Part shown: positions 8,744 through 16,335 of the stretch, one piece after another
How the letters are laid out: every line of letters starts with the position of its first letter
How positions within the stretch are numbered: position 1 is the stretch's first letter
Source: Caballeronia sp. dw_19
GTDB taxonomy: Bacteria > Pseudomonadota > Gammaproteobacteria > Burkholderiales > Burkholderiaceae
Length of the DNA: 64,000 bases
Assembly: GCF_018449515.1 (NCBI RefSeq)
Contig: NZ_JAAVUQ010000030.1
Coordinates: 27,344-91,343, forward strand
Direction: 5' to 3'
Made by a program: the position numbers and the translations under genes
The notes under the pieces: model-generated
Seen by the model: only the letters and a program-made list of their open reading frames with translations
What the model was told of the DNA's origin: nothing
The model's database searches: none

Positions 8744-8749
8744 TATAAT
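8744..8749 (+). promoter_or_regulatory. -10 box of marR gene
   Basis: A perfect TATAAT ends only 6 nt before the marR ATG at 8756. No -35 at normal spacing is obvious. If used, transcription would begin at or next to the start codon, giving a leaderless message. Confidence 0.5.
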
Positions 8750-8755
8750 CCGGGC

Positions 8756-9199
8756 ATGGAAACGCACCTCGACAAGCGCTTTGGCTTTCTGATCTCGGAC
8801 GTTGGGCGCTTGTGCAGCAAGCGCTTCGACGAACTCGCGAAGTCGTCCCTCGATCTCACGCGGGCGCAATGCCGCGCGCTCGCCTATCTGTCCCATTTCG
8901 GCGATGTGAACCAGGCACGGCTGGCCGATCTGCTGGAAGTCGCGCCGATATCGGCCGGCCGCCTGCTGGACCGGATGGAGGAAGGCGGCTGGATCGAGCG
9001 TTTTTCGAATCCCGATGACCGTCGCGAGCGGACGGTGAGGATGACGGCCAAGGCTGAAGGCGCGCTTGGCAGGGCGCGCCGGGTGGGCGATTCAGTGGCC
9101 GCTGAAGCGTTGGCAGGGCTTGATGCCGACGAGCGCGCGCAACTGATCTCGCTGCTGCGGCGCGTGCGGGTGAATCTGAGCACGATTGTGGACGAGTAA
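8756..9199 (+). CDS. MarR-family transcriptional regulator
   Basis: Winged-helix dimeric repressor of 147 residues. The MarR DNA-binding core is present: LTRAQCRALAYL, then QARLADLLEVAPISAGRLLDRMEEGGWIERF and the wing NPDDRRERTVRMTAKAEG. The open frame extends far upstream, but the ATG at 8756 gives the normal MarR length and start. It is transcribed divergently from the DHA2 exporter and probably binds the palindrome at 8639-8658 to repress it. The ligand cannot be told from sequence. Confidence 0.92.
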   Translation: METHLDKRFGFLISDVGRLCSKRFDELAKSSLDLTRAQCRALAYLSHFGDVNQARLADLLEVAPISAGRLLDRMEEGGWIERFSNPDDRRERTVRMTAKAEGALGRARRVGDSVAAEALAGLDADERAQLISLLRRVRVNLSTIVDE

Positions 9200-9475
9200 G
9201 CGTTTTGCAGGAGCTCGGGAAGCGGCGCACTTATGTCTCTTCCGAAACTGCAAAAAGCCACCGCCGTGAAACGCTCGACTCGATAGTTGCAGAACTCGGC
9301 CGTGCAAGGGTCGTGGAGCAGCCAGATTTTAGATCGATCGACGCAGTGCAATAGATAGGAGGTCCGACCCTTGCTACCAAGCGTGTCGGAACATCCGCCG
9401 CGTAGCTGAGCTTCCGGGCTCCGGCACCGCGCACACCTCCCTCCCGATTGCAGCTCGTCTCGTCCGGAATCCGAC

Positions 9476-10759
9476 ATGCTCTTGCTCGCCATACCGCTTA
9501 CGGTAATCGTCACGCTCGTCGTTGTCCTGATCCTTGCGAACTTCGTGAGCGGCGAAAAGAAGGTCGAGCACAACATCGACAGGCTGTATTCCAGCGACGA
9601 CCCGCAATTCATTCGTTCAATGAGCCTCTTGCTGGGGCCGCCGGTGACGTCGGGCAATCGGTATGCCGTGCTGCTGAACGGCGACGAAATCTTCCCTTCC
9701 ATGCTCGATGGCATTCAATCCGCCAAAGAGACCATTACCTTCGAAACGTTCATCTACTGGTCCGGCGACATTGGCGCGCGATTTGCGGCGGCGTTGTCGG
9801 AGAAAGCGCGTTCGGGCGTTGCGGTGCATGTCCTGCTCGACTGGGTGGGCTGCAAGAAAATGGATCACCGTTATCTCGACGAACTGCGGCAAGCCGGTGC
9901 CGACGTCGTTCAGTATCACAAGCCACACTGGACCGGACTCGGGCGAATGAATAACCGGACGCACCGGAAGCTGCTGATCATCGACGGCCGCATGGGTTTC
10001 ACTGGAGGCGTTGGGATCGCGGAGGAATGGACGGGGAACGCGCAAGACGAAAAGCATTGGCGCGACACGCATTTCCGAGTGGAAGGTCCGGTGGTCGGTC
10101 ACATGCAGGCCGTGTTCATGGACAACTGGATCAAGGCGACCGGCAATGTGCTGCATGGTCCCAAGTACTTTCCTGAGATTTCCTCCTTGCCCGAAGCCGA
10201 GGCCTGTCATGGTGTTGCGCACATGTTCAGCAGCTCTCCCACCCACGGCGCGGACGACATGGAACTGATGTATCTCATGGCGATTACGGCGGCCACGCAC
10301 AGCATTCATCTGGCGAGCGCGTATTTCGTCCCCGATGGCCTCGCGATCAACGCCCTGGTGGAAGCCGCACGACGCGGCGTGAGAGTGCGCATTGTGACGC
10401 CGGGAAAACGTATTGACACGCATACAGTGCGTGAAGCCTCCCGCGCCTGCTGGGGAGATCTGCTGGCTGCGGGTATCGAAATCCATGAATATCAGCCGAC
10501 CATGTTCCATTGCAAATTACTCGTGGTGGACGATTACCTGGTTTCAGTGGGATCGACGAATTTCGACAGCCGCTCGTTCAAGCTCAACGACGAAGCGAAC
10601 CTCAATATCTACGATCGCGAATTTGCCCGTCAGCAAAGCGCGATCTTCGACGCCGATATTGAAAAGTCGCACCTCGTCACGTACGAAGAGTGGCTGCACA
10701 GACCAAGATCAGAGAAGCTGATAGAGAAAGTGGTGCCGTTGCTCGACTGGCAGCTTTGA
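9476..10759 (+). CDS. Cardiolipin synthase (phospholipase D superfamily)
   Basis: Membrane phospholipid synthase that joins phosphatidyl groups to make cardiolipin. The 427-residue protein has an N-terminal membrane helix (LLLAIPLTVIVTLVVVLIL) and two HKD motifs: His163-x-Lys165-x4-Asp170 in THRKLLIID and His345-x-Lys347-x4-Asp352 in FHCKLLVVD. Each is followed by a conserved glycine/asparagine block (GFTGGVG, VGSTNFDSR). Length and single helix resemble the ClsB/ClsC type rather than the two-helix ClsA. It stands alone, 276 nt after marR, in a gap with no other gene. A related phosphatidyltransferase activity cannot be excluded. Confidence 0.85.
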   Translation: MLLLAIPLTVIVTLVVVLILANFVSGEKKVEHNIDRLYSSDDPQFIRSMSLLLGPPVTSGNRYAVLLNGDEIFPSMLDGIQSAKETITFETFIYWSGDIGARFAAALSEKARSGVAVHVLLDWVGCKKMDHRYLDELRQAGADVVQYHKPHWTGLGRMNNRTHRKLLIIDGRMGFTGGVGIAEEWTGNAQDEKHWRDTHFRVEGPVVGHMQAVFMDNWIKATGNVLHGPKYFPEISSLPEAEACHGVAHMFSSSPTHGADDMELMYLMAITAATHSIHLASAYFVPDGLAINALVEAARRGVRVRIVTPGKRIDTHTVREASRACWGDLLAAGIEIHEYQPTMFHCKLLVVDDYLVSVGSTNFDSRSFKLNDEANLNIYDREFARQQSAIFDADIEKSHLVTYEEWLHRPRSEKLIEKVVPLLDWQL

Positions 10760-10802
10760 ACACCGGCATGGTTTTCCCCGGTTTCGACTGCCGGATAGGA
10801 CC

Positions 10803-11588
10803 TCAATGCCGCGTTAACCCACCGCCCGCCGCTGCCTCAATCAGCTTTCTCATAGGCCACGCCTCGGCGTACTGGCCGATCACAGCCACCTCACGATCCG
10901 CCTGTTCGGGTAGCAAACGGTCGTCCACCACCACGATGATCGGCGTGTTGGCAGTCAGCGCACTGCCACGCAGGTCCACAAGCTTGTAAAGCTCCGACGA
11001 CGAAGCGTTGCGATGACATGAAATCACGTCGATCTGCGTGTCACCCTGCGACAGGTCGAAGCCGTACTGACGACCCGACACGCCTGCGGCCTTGAACTTG
11101 CTCTTGATCGCCGGGACATCCGGCTTCATTGCGTTGAGATAAAGCCTCGTATCGCCGATCAGACTGGGCTCGCGAACAGCGAAGTCCGTGCCCGCGTTAT
11201 CGAACTCCCATCTGGCCAGACTCAGCAACGCGTCGACATAGCTCGCGAAACCAGACGCCATGTGGGCAACTTCAAATGTGCCTTCGATTTCGCCCTCATG
11301 CGTTACGTTGATGTCAGGCTGCTTGATCGCTGCCTTCACGACTTGGTAGTCCCGCAGATGAAACGAATTGATCTGGCGACAAAAGCAGTGGAATAGTGTC
11401 TCGCCGGAATCGAAGAAGCGTATCTGGTTACCACCGTCCAAATATTCGGCATAGAAGACGAACGGGTCGCCGCCGTAAAAACCAAACGGTGTGTGGAGCG
11501 CCATCATGGGCGGCTCTTCCTCTTCAAGTTGCACGCAACCGAAGCCAAGCTTCGCGCACATGTCCTGGCAGGATGACTGAATGTTCAT
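10803..11588 (-). CDS. DUF1828/DUF1829-like protein of unknown function
   Basis: 261-residue soluble protein. Residues ~1-115 resemble DUF1828, with a TPFG...FYAEY...IRFFDSGETL pattern followed by a GEIEG segment. Residues ~130-255 resemble DUF1829, with RLYLNAM..., a YGFDLS strand, IDVIS and IIVVVDDR. No catalytic motif is visible. It starts 2 nt after the stop of the upstream gene, with which it forms a tight two-gene unit. GC is visibly lower than in the flanking genes, suggesting transfer. Family members occur in phage and mobile elements, which makes a role in toxin-antitoxin or phage conflict possible, but that is inference. Confidence 0.65.
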   Translation of the reverse strand: MNIQSSCQDMCAKLGFGCVQLEEEEPPMMALHTPFGFYGGDPFVFYAEYLDGGNQIRFFDSGETLFHCFCRQINSFHLRDYQVVKAAIKQPDINVTHEGEIEGTFEVAHMASGFASYVDALLSLARWEFDNAGTDFAVREPSLIGDTRLYLNAMKPDVPAIKSKFKAAGVSGRQYGFDLSQGDTQIDVISCHRNASSSELYKLVDLRGSALTANTPIIVVVDDRLLPEQADREVAVIGQYAEAWPMRKLIEAAAGGGLTRH

Positions 11589-11590
11589 TT

Positions 11591-12043
11591 CTATTCCGGA
11601 ACCGATGGGTCAGGTAAGACGCACGTCAGCGTCAAGTTAGTCTTTTTGCAAAAGAGCCGTAGCGCACTTGCGTAACTTAAGCCAGACCATTCGGCGGCGC
11701 CCGCAATCCGATCACGCCCGACGTGCTCATGAGGATTGCGATGCAGATCGGTTATTAGCCGGCTGCCCTGAATAATCTCTAGCTGATAAGCACGTCGATC
11801 ACTTTTGTTCTGACAGTGGTACATGCCGAAGACAAACCGCCTGAAGGGCGGTCGTCGGCCGTACCTGACAGAGAGACGTGCAGTCATACCCTGAATGCGC
11901 CTGCCGTCGGCATCCGTCATTCCGAACACGCATTTGGCTAAACTCACTGCCTCCTTGTGCTTGTTCCATCCCGTTGATGGATCGCCGAATTTGCTGAGGC
12001 TCAACAGGCGTTCCGCCTCGTCCCGTGGAAGATCGTCGATCAT
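11591..12043 (-). CDS. Hypothetical protein, first gene of DUF1828/1829 cassette
   Basis: 150-residue protein that I cannot assign firmly. It opens with PRDEAERLLSLSK, similar in pattern to the DUF6978 group, and carries a histidine cluster LHRNPHEHVG (His101, 105, 107) that could bind metal, plus FVFGMYHCQNK. It has no signal peptide or membrane segment. The stop codon TAG lies 2 nt before the ATG of the DUF1828/1829 gene, so translation is probably coupled. Base composition is AT-richer than in its neighbours. A weak TTGACT lies upstream (12124-12119, minus strand). DUF6978 membership comes from memory of the pattern and needs a profile search. Confidence 0.6.
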   Translation of the reverse strand: MIDDLPRDEAERLLSLSKFGDPSTGWNKHKEAVSLAKCVFGMTDADGRRIQGMTARLSVRYGRRPPFRRFVFGMYHCQNKSDRRAYQLEIIQGSRLITDLHRNPHEHVGRDRIAGAAEWSGLSYASALRLFCKKTNLTLTCVLPDPSVPE

Positions 12044-12196
12044 ATGAGGTCATGGTTTGCATCCTGCGTGCTTGCGTGGATTTCACATGACCAACCATAC
12101 CTTGATGCACTTTAGGCGAGTCAAGCTGAACGTTGTCATAAAGTGTCGACTTGCCATGCCGACCACATCTGACATCGCGACAAAGCTATCAAGAAG

Positions 12197-13489
12197 CTAC
12201 CCGCCGATCACCCCCGATCGCATCAACGCCTCGATCTGTGCGTCATCCATTCCAAGCACGTCGCGCAGCACGGCGCTCGTGTGTTGTCCAAGCATCGGGG
12301 GCGCCTGATCGTACGCAACCGGCGTAGCCGATAAACGCAGCGGACTCGCCACAGTTGGCGCCACGCCCGCGACGGGATGCGGAATCCCCCGCGCCGCGCC
12401 GCGAAATTGCGCTTGGTCAGAATCGAAAGCCTGCGCGATATCGTTGATCGGCCCGCACGGCACGCCGCACGCTTCTAGCGCGTCCACCCATGCGTCGCGG
12501 GGACGCGTCATGAACACCGCCGCCAGTTGCGGCAGCAATTCCGCCCGGTTCACGCTGCGCCCGCTATTGGTGGCGAAGCGCGCATCGAGTGCAAGTTCCG
12601 GCACGTTCATCGCGGTGCACAGCGAACGAAACTGGCTGTCGTTGCCGCATGCGACGATCACATGGCCATCGCTCGCGGCGAACGTCTGATACGGCACGAT
12701 GTTCGGATGCGCATTGCCCATGCGCTGTGGCGCGATGCCCGTGGTGAGATAGTTCATGGACTGGTTAGCGAGCATGGCGAGCTGGCAATCGAGCAACGCG
12801 ATATCGAGATGCTGCCCGAGTCCGCTCTTCTCGCGCTCCATCAACGCGGCGAGCACACCGGTGGTGGCATACATGCCGGCCATCAGATCCGTTACCGCCA
12901 CGCCGACTTTTTCCGGGCCGCCACCCGCTACGCTGTCGGGCTCGCCGGTAATGCTCATCAGCCCGCCCATCCCCTGGATCAGGAAGTCGTAACCCGCGCG
13001 CTGCGATAGCGGGCCGCTCTGTCCAAAACCCGTCACCGAGCAGTACACGAGCCGCGGATTGATCGCCGAAAGACTCTCGTAGTCCAGCCCATATTTTCTG
13101 AGTCCTCCGACCTTGAAGTTTTCGACGACCACGTCACACGACTTCGCGAACTCGCGGATCAGCGCAGCGCCTTCGGGTGAACTCATGTCGATGGCAACCG
13201 ACTGCTTGTTGCGGTTCGCGCACAGGAAATAGGCGCTCTCCGACGTATTACGGCCCTCGGCGTCGCGCAGGAACGGCGGCCCCCACGTGCGGGTGTCGTC
13301 GCCCGTGCCCGGACGCTCGATCTTGATCACTTGCGCGCCAAGATCCGCGAGGTTCTGCGTGCACCACGGCCCCGCCAGCACCCTCGATAAATCCAGCACG
13401 CGAATGCCGTCCAACGGGCGTTTTCTTGTCGTATTGATGGTTGCGCCAAGGTTCTCCGGCGTCGCTTGATTCTTGCTGTCCTGCACCAT
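12197..13489 (-). CDS. CaiB/BaiF (class III) CoA transferase
   Basis: Transfers CoA between acyl-CoA and a carboxylate through an aspartyl-CoA intermediate. The 430-residue protein starts the family fold at LDGIRVLDLSRVLAGPWCTQ, has DLGAQVIKIERPGTGDDTR, and the expected catalytic aspartate is Asp201 in AVTDLMAGMYA. YCSVTGFGQSGPLSQRAGYD is also conserved. Similar genes serve oxalate/formate, succinyl or aromatic acid activation; the substrate cannot be read from sequence. It stands alone, downstream of nothing obvious on its strand. Confidence 0.9.
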   Translation of the reverse strand: MVQDSKNQATPENLGATINTTRKRPLDGIRVLDLSRVLAGPWCTQNLADLGAQVIKIERPGTGDDTRTWGPPFLRDAEGRNTSESAYFLCANRNKQSVAIDMSSPEGAALIREFAKSCDVVVENFKVGGLRKYGLDYESLSAINPRLVYCSVTGFGQSGPLSQRAGYDFLIQGMGGLMSITGEPDSVAGGGPEKVGVAVTDLMAGMYATTGVLAALMEREKSGLGQHLDIALLDCQLAMLANQSMNYLTTGIAPQRMGNAHPNIVPYQTFAASDGHVIVACGNDSQFRSLCTAMNVPELALDARFATNSGRSVNRAELLPQLAAVFMTRPRDAWVDALEACGVPCGPINDIAQAFDSDQAQFRGAARGIPHPVAGVAPTVASPLRLSATPVAYDQAPPMLGQHTSAVLRDVLGMDDAQIEALMRSGVIGG

Positions 13490-13715
13490 TTCACCTCGTT
13501 CGTTTCAAGCCGGGTTCTGGCTGATGGGTCCGTTCATGGCCGGAAAAATGCGAATCGGCACGCCCGGTCAGGCGGCTGGCGGAGAACCGCATCGTCCGAT
13601 GCCGTCGATTGTAGCCAAGTCGCCAGATAGGACGTCCCCTCGTATATCTCGAGGCGCACCAGCCAATCGACAGGATCAAAATTACGGAACTTGGTCGAAA
13701 TATTTGTCAGGTATC

Positions 13716-13741
13716 GGAATATTCCGCGAGCGCCACCCGTT
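13716..13741 (+). promoter_or_regulatory. Possible ECF-type promoter with palindrome
   Basis: GGAAT (13716-13720) and CGTT (13738-13741) are separated by 17 nt, resembling ECF promoters of the GGAAC-N16/17-CGTT type, and would give a ~37-nt leader. The upstream element lies inside a perfect 12-bp palindrome CGGAATATTCCG (13715-13726). Autoregulation by the sigma factor downstream is plausible but unproven. Confidence 0.3.
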
Positions 13742-13784
13742 TATCCCGTATCTGTACAAATGTAACGAGACAAACAACGTGAGA

Positions 13785-14153
13785 ATGCGAATCCCAATGC
13801 TCGCTGCCGCCCTGGCCCTTGCCGCGGCCTTCAGCCTGAGCGCCCATGCCGCCCCGCCGATGGCCGGAGCCGGTATGTACACCGACGCGAAAGGCATGAC
13901 GCTCTACACGTTCGACAAAGATCCGGCGTCGGGTCCGAGCGCGTGCAGCGGCGGTTGCGCCCAGGCGTGGCCGGCGGTAATGGCCGATGCCGCGGACAAG
14001 CCCCAAGGTGACTGGACCATGATGCCGGCAGCCGATGGCGCTAACCAGTGGGCATACAAAGGCAAGCGCGTGTACACGTTCGCGAAAGACAAGAAGCCCG
14101 GCGATGCCAACGGCGACAATTTCAAGGACATGTGGCACACCGTGAAGCAATAA
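13785..14153 (+). CDS. Secreted COG4315-type repeat protein
   Basis: 122-residue exported protein. The N-terminus MRIPMLAAALALAAAFSLSA is a signal peptide with likely cleavage after AHA (about residue 22). There are two copies of the 'secreted lipoprotein repeat' (PF03640-like): MYTDAKGMTLYTFDKD...CSGGCAQAWPAV and WAYKGKRVYTFAKDKKPGD. Cys54 and Cys58 in CSGGC may form a disulfide or bind a ligand. No lipobox is present. It is followed by an ECF sigma/anti-sigma pair, a common arrangement in which the secreted protein is part of the sigma regulon. A GTG two codons upstream is an alternative start. Function of the family is unknown. Confidence 0.8.
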   Translation: MRIPMLAAALALAAAFSLSAHAAPPMAGAGMYTDAKGMTLYTFDKDPASGPSACSGGCAQAWPAVMADAADKPQGDWTMMPAADGANQWAYKGKRVYTFAKDKKPGDANGDNFKDMWHTVKQ

Positions 14154-14227
14154 GCGGGATGCACCAAGCGTGAAGCAGCAAGACACCATCACAGCGATGG
14201 AGACCAGCATGAAGCGATCGATGGCCG

Positions 14228-14265
14228 CTGTTCCCGTGGCGGCAATATCGTCGTCACGGGAACAG
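14228..14265 (+). repeat. Perfect 11-bp hairpin between COG4315 gene and sigma gene
   Basis: CTGTTCCCGTG (14228-14238) pairs perfectly with CACGGGAACAG (14255-14265) across a 16-nt loop. No T-tract follows, so it is not a classical terminator. It may be a processing or stability element that separates high expression of the secreted protein from low expression of the sigma factor. Confidence 0.6.
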
Positions 14266-14307
14266 GGTCCGGAGCGCTGAAAGTGAACCAGTCATGAGCA
14301 TAGGCCG

Positions 14308-14826
14308 TTGAGCTTCGATACCGATCTCGTTGGAGTTCTCCCGCAGTTGCGGCGTTATGCGCGCGCGCTGACGGGAGACCGTGCGTGGGCCGATGACCTC
14401 GTGCAGGACGTGACCGAACGCGCGCTGGGCCGGTCGAAAGGATTTCGCGTCGGTAGCAATCTGCGCGCGTGGCTGTTCACGATCATGCGCAATCTCTATA
14501 TTGATCAGTTGCGCGGCCGGCGCGATATTGCCGTCGACGATGAAACCGCGCCCTGGCGGCAGATGGCCGCGCCCGTGGGCGAAGTCGACGGGCTCGTGCT
14601 GCGCGACGTGCAACGCGCGCTGTATTGCCTGCCGGTCGAGCAACGCGAAGTCATGCTGCTCGTCTGCGTTGAGGACATGAGTTATCAGGAGGCATCCGTG
14701 GTGCTGAACGTGCCGGCTGGGACAGTAATGTCGCGACTATCGCGGGCACGGGAGCATATGCGTGTGCTGCTCGGTGAGGAACCGGGCCGCAAATCGGCGT
14801 CGTTGAAAATCGTGAGTGGCACATGA
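14308..14826 (+). CDS. ECF-family RNA polymerase sigma factor
   Basis: 172-residue sigma factor with only regions 2 and 4. Region 2 is at DDLVQDVTERAL and LRAWLFTIMRNLYIDQLR (promoter -10 binding and melting). Region 4 is LPVEQREVMLLVCVEDMSYQEASVVLN-VPAGTVMSRLSRAR, a helix-turn-helix for the -35. No in-frame ATG exists before the domain; the TTG at 14308 is the best start, giving MSFDTDLVGVLPQLRR. An ATG at 14294 is out of frame. The stop overlaps the start of the anti-sigma gene by 4 nt (ATGA), so the pair is translationally coupled. Confidence 0.9.
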   Translation: MSFDTDLVGVLPQLRRYARALTGDRAWADDLVQDVTERALGRSKGFRVGSNLRAWLFTIMRNLYIDQLRGRRDIAVDDETAPWRQMAAPVGEVDGLVLRDVQRALYCLPVEQREVMLLVCVEDMSYQEASVVLNVPAGTVMSRLSRAREHMRVLLGEEPGRKSASLKIVSGT

Positions 14827-15617
14827 CGAACCCCGAACGTCCGGAACAGGCGGAATCCAGCGCGGCAGCCGATGAGCTGCGCGCGCTGTCGGCGTTCATC
14901 GACGATGAGGCGCCTGAGGCCGAGCGCCCTGAAACCGCGGCGCGCATCGCCCGCGATCCGGCGAGCGCGGCGACGGTCGCCGCGTATCGCGCGCAGGACA
15001 ATGCGCTGCGGGCGCTGTTTGCCGCCACGGCCGATAAAGAACCGCAAGTCGTGATCGTGCGTCCGCGCAAGCGTTATCTGATGGCGGCGAGCTGGCTGGC
15101 GGTGGGGATTGCGTGCGGCTTCCTGATGCATATGCTGTTGCCGGTCCTCGCTCAGGATCATCCGGCGCCGACGTTCGCGCAACGCGCGGATATCGCTTAC
15201 GCCGTGTATGCGCCTGAACAGCGGCACGCGGTGGAAGTCGCGGCATCGCAGGAAGATCATCTTGTTACATGGTTGTCCAAGCGGCTCAACCGGACCCTGA
15301 CGATTCCCTCACTGCACGAATATGGGTTCGAGCTGGTCGGTGGCCGCTTGTTGCCCGGCGAGGACGGGCCGGCGGCTCAGTTCATGTATCAGAACGCCAG
15401 CGGCGAACGGCTCACGCTGTACATGACCAGCGGTTCGGGCAAACACAAGGACGAATACGCCATACGGATGTTGCGCGACGGCTCGCGACGAACTTTCTAC
15501 TGGACGACAGATCACGCGGGTTATGCGCTCTCGGGACAGATCGGCGAGACGAAGCTCCGTGCCATCAGCTTCGATACCTGCGCCGCATTGGGCGGCGATC
15601 CGAAGAAATGGCAGTGA
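14823..15617 (+). CDS. Membrane anti-sigma factor
   Basis: 264-residue single-pass membrane protein. The cytoplasmic N-terminal part contains ELRALSAFIDDEAP, like the anti-sigma domain of ChrR/RskA-type proteins but without the HxxxCxxC zinc motif. A transmembrane helix lies around residues 85-105 (YLMAASWLAVGIACGFLMHM). The rest is periplasmic and includes PSLHEYGFELVGGRLLPGE and a C-terminal GYALSGQI block. It overlaps the sigma gene by 4 nt. The role is to hold the sigma factor at the membrane until a periplasmic signal arrives; the signal is unknown. Confidence 0.85.
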   Translation: MTNPERPEQAESSAAADELRALSAFIDDEAPEAERPETAARIARDPASAATVAAYRAQDNALRALFAATADKEPQVVIVRPRKRYLMAASWLAVGIACGFLMHMLLPVLAQDHPAPTFAQRADIAYAVYAPEQRHAVEVAASQEDHLVTWLSKRLNRTLTIPSLHEYGFELVGGRLLPGEDGPAAQFMYQNASGERLTLYMTSGSGKHKDEYAIRMLRDGSRRTFYWTTDHAGYALSGQIGETKLRAISFDTCAALGGDPKKWQ

Positions 15618-15713
15618 GAAGGTGGCAGGATCGCGGCGCTTGAAGCGGCGGAAATACATCAAGCGCACGTGGTACCCGGAGCGAAGTTATTGAGACTCAA
15701 GGCCAGAAGAACA

Positions 15714-16283
15714 ATGAAGAGTGATTCAAGCATGTGCCGCGCGAAGCGGCTTTTGCGCGTTGCCGCGATAGGCGCGGGATGTTTCCTGAGCGTCGCCGCC
15801 GTCGCCGATGAGCGCTTCACCCTGACCTCGCCCGGCCTCGCCGATAACGCCACCCTCGACTCCCGCCACGCCGCCAGCGCGCAGGATTGCGGAGGCAAGA
15901 ACGTTTCGTTGCCGCTCGCGTGGAGCAACGCGCCCACTGACACCAAAAGCTTCGCGGTCACTATCTACGATCCCGACGGCGCGCGCGGCCTCGGAATCGT
16001 GCATTGGATTCTCTACGGAATTCCTGCTACGACGACCGCGCTCGCAGAAGGCGGGCCGCCGCCGGCGGGGAGCATTGGCGGAATCAACCGGACGGGGAAG
16101 GATGGCTATTACGGACCCTGCCCGCCGCACGGCGATGCACCGCATCACTATGTCGTGCAAGCCTATGCGCTGGATATCGCCGCCAATGCCCTGCCCTCCG
16201 CGCTCAACCGCGACGCTTTGATCGCGGCGATGAAGGGGCATGTGCTGGCGGCATCGAGCATGGTGGTGCGGTACGGGCGTTGA
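15714..16283 (+). CDS. YbhB/YbcL-type PEBP-family protein, exported
   Basis: Phosphatidylethanolamine-binding-protein fold, 189 residues from the ATG at 15714, which has an AGAAG ribosome site; a GTG at 15669 is less likely. An N-terminal signal peptide is seen (LLRVAAIGAGCFLSVAAVADE). Family signatures are NVSLPLAWSNAPTDTKSFAVTIYDPDG-like ligand-site sequence, then GIVHWILYGIP and the YYGPCPPHG loop. Ligand and function are unknown in bacteria. It lies 96 nt after the anti-sigma gene on the same strand and may or may not belong to that unit. Confidence 0.88.
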   Translation: MKSDSSMCRAKRLLRVAAIGAGCFLSVAAVADERFTLTSPGLADNATLDSRHAASAQDCGGKNVSLPLAWSNAPTDTKSFAVTIYDPDGARGLGIVHWILYGIPATTTALAEGGPPPAGSIGGINRTGKDGYYGPCPPHGDAPHHYVVQAYALDIAANALPSALNRDALIAAMKGHVLAASSMVVRYGR

Positions 16284-16335
16284 TTACCGCGATGCGTGAT
16301 TAGGTAGTACATCAACGTCATCGCGGCTTATACCT

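Noticed and set aside
9200..9475. Possible small gene between marR and the cardiolipin synthase gene
   Set aside because: No frame with a good start or composition; treated as an intergenic region.
14197..14280. 27-codon ATG-started frame between the COG4315 gene and the sigma gene
   Set aside because: It spans the perfect hairpin, has no clear ribosome site, and nothing in its product is recognisable.
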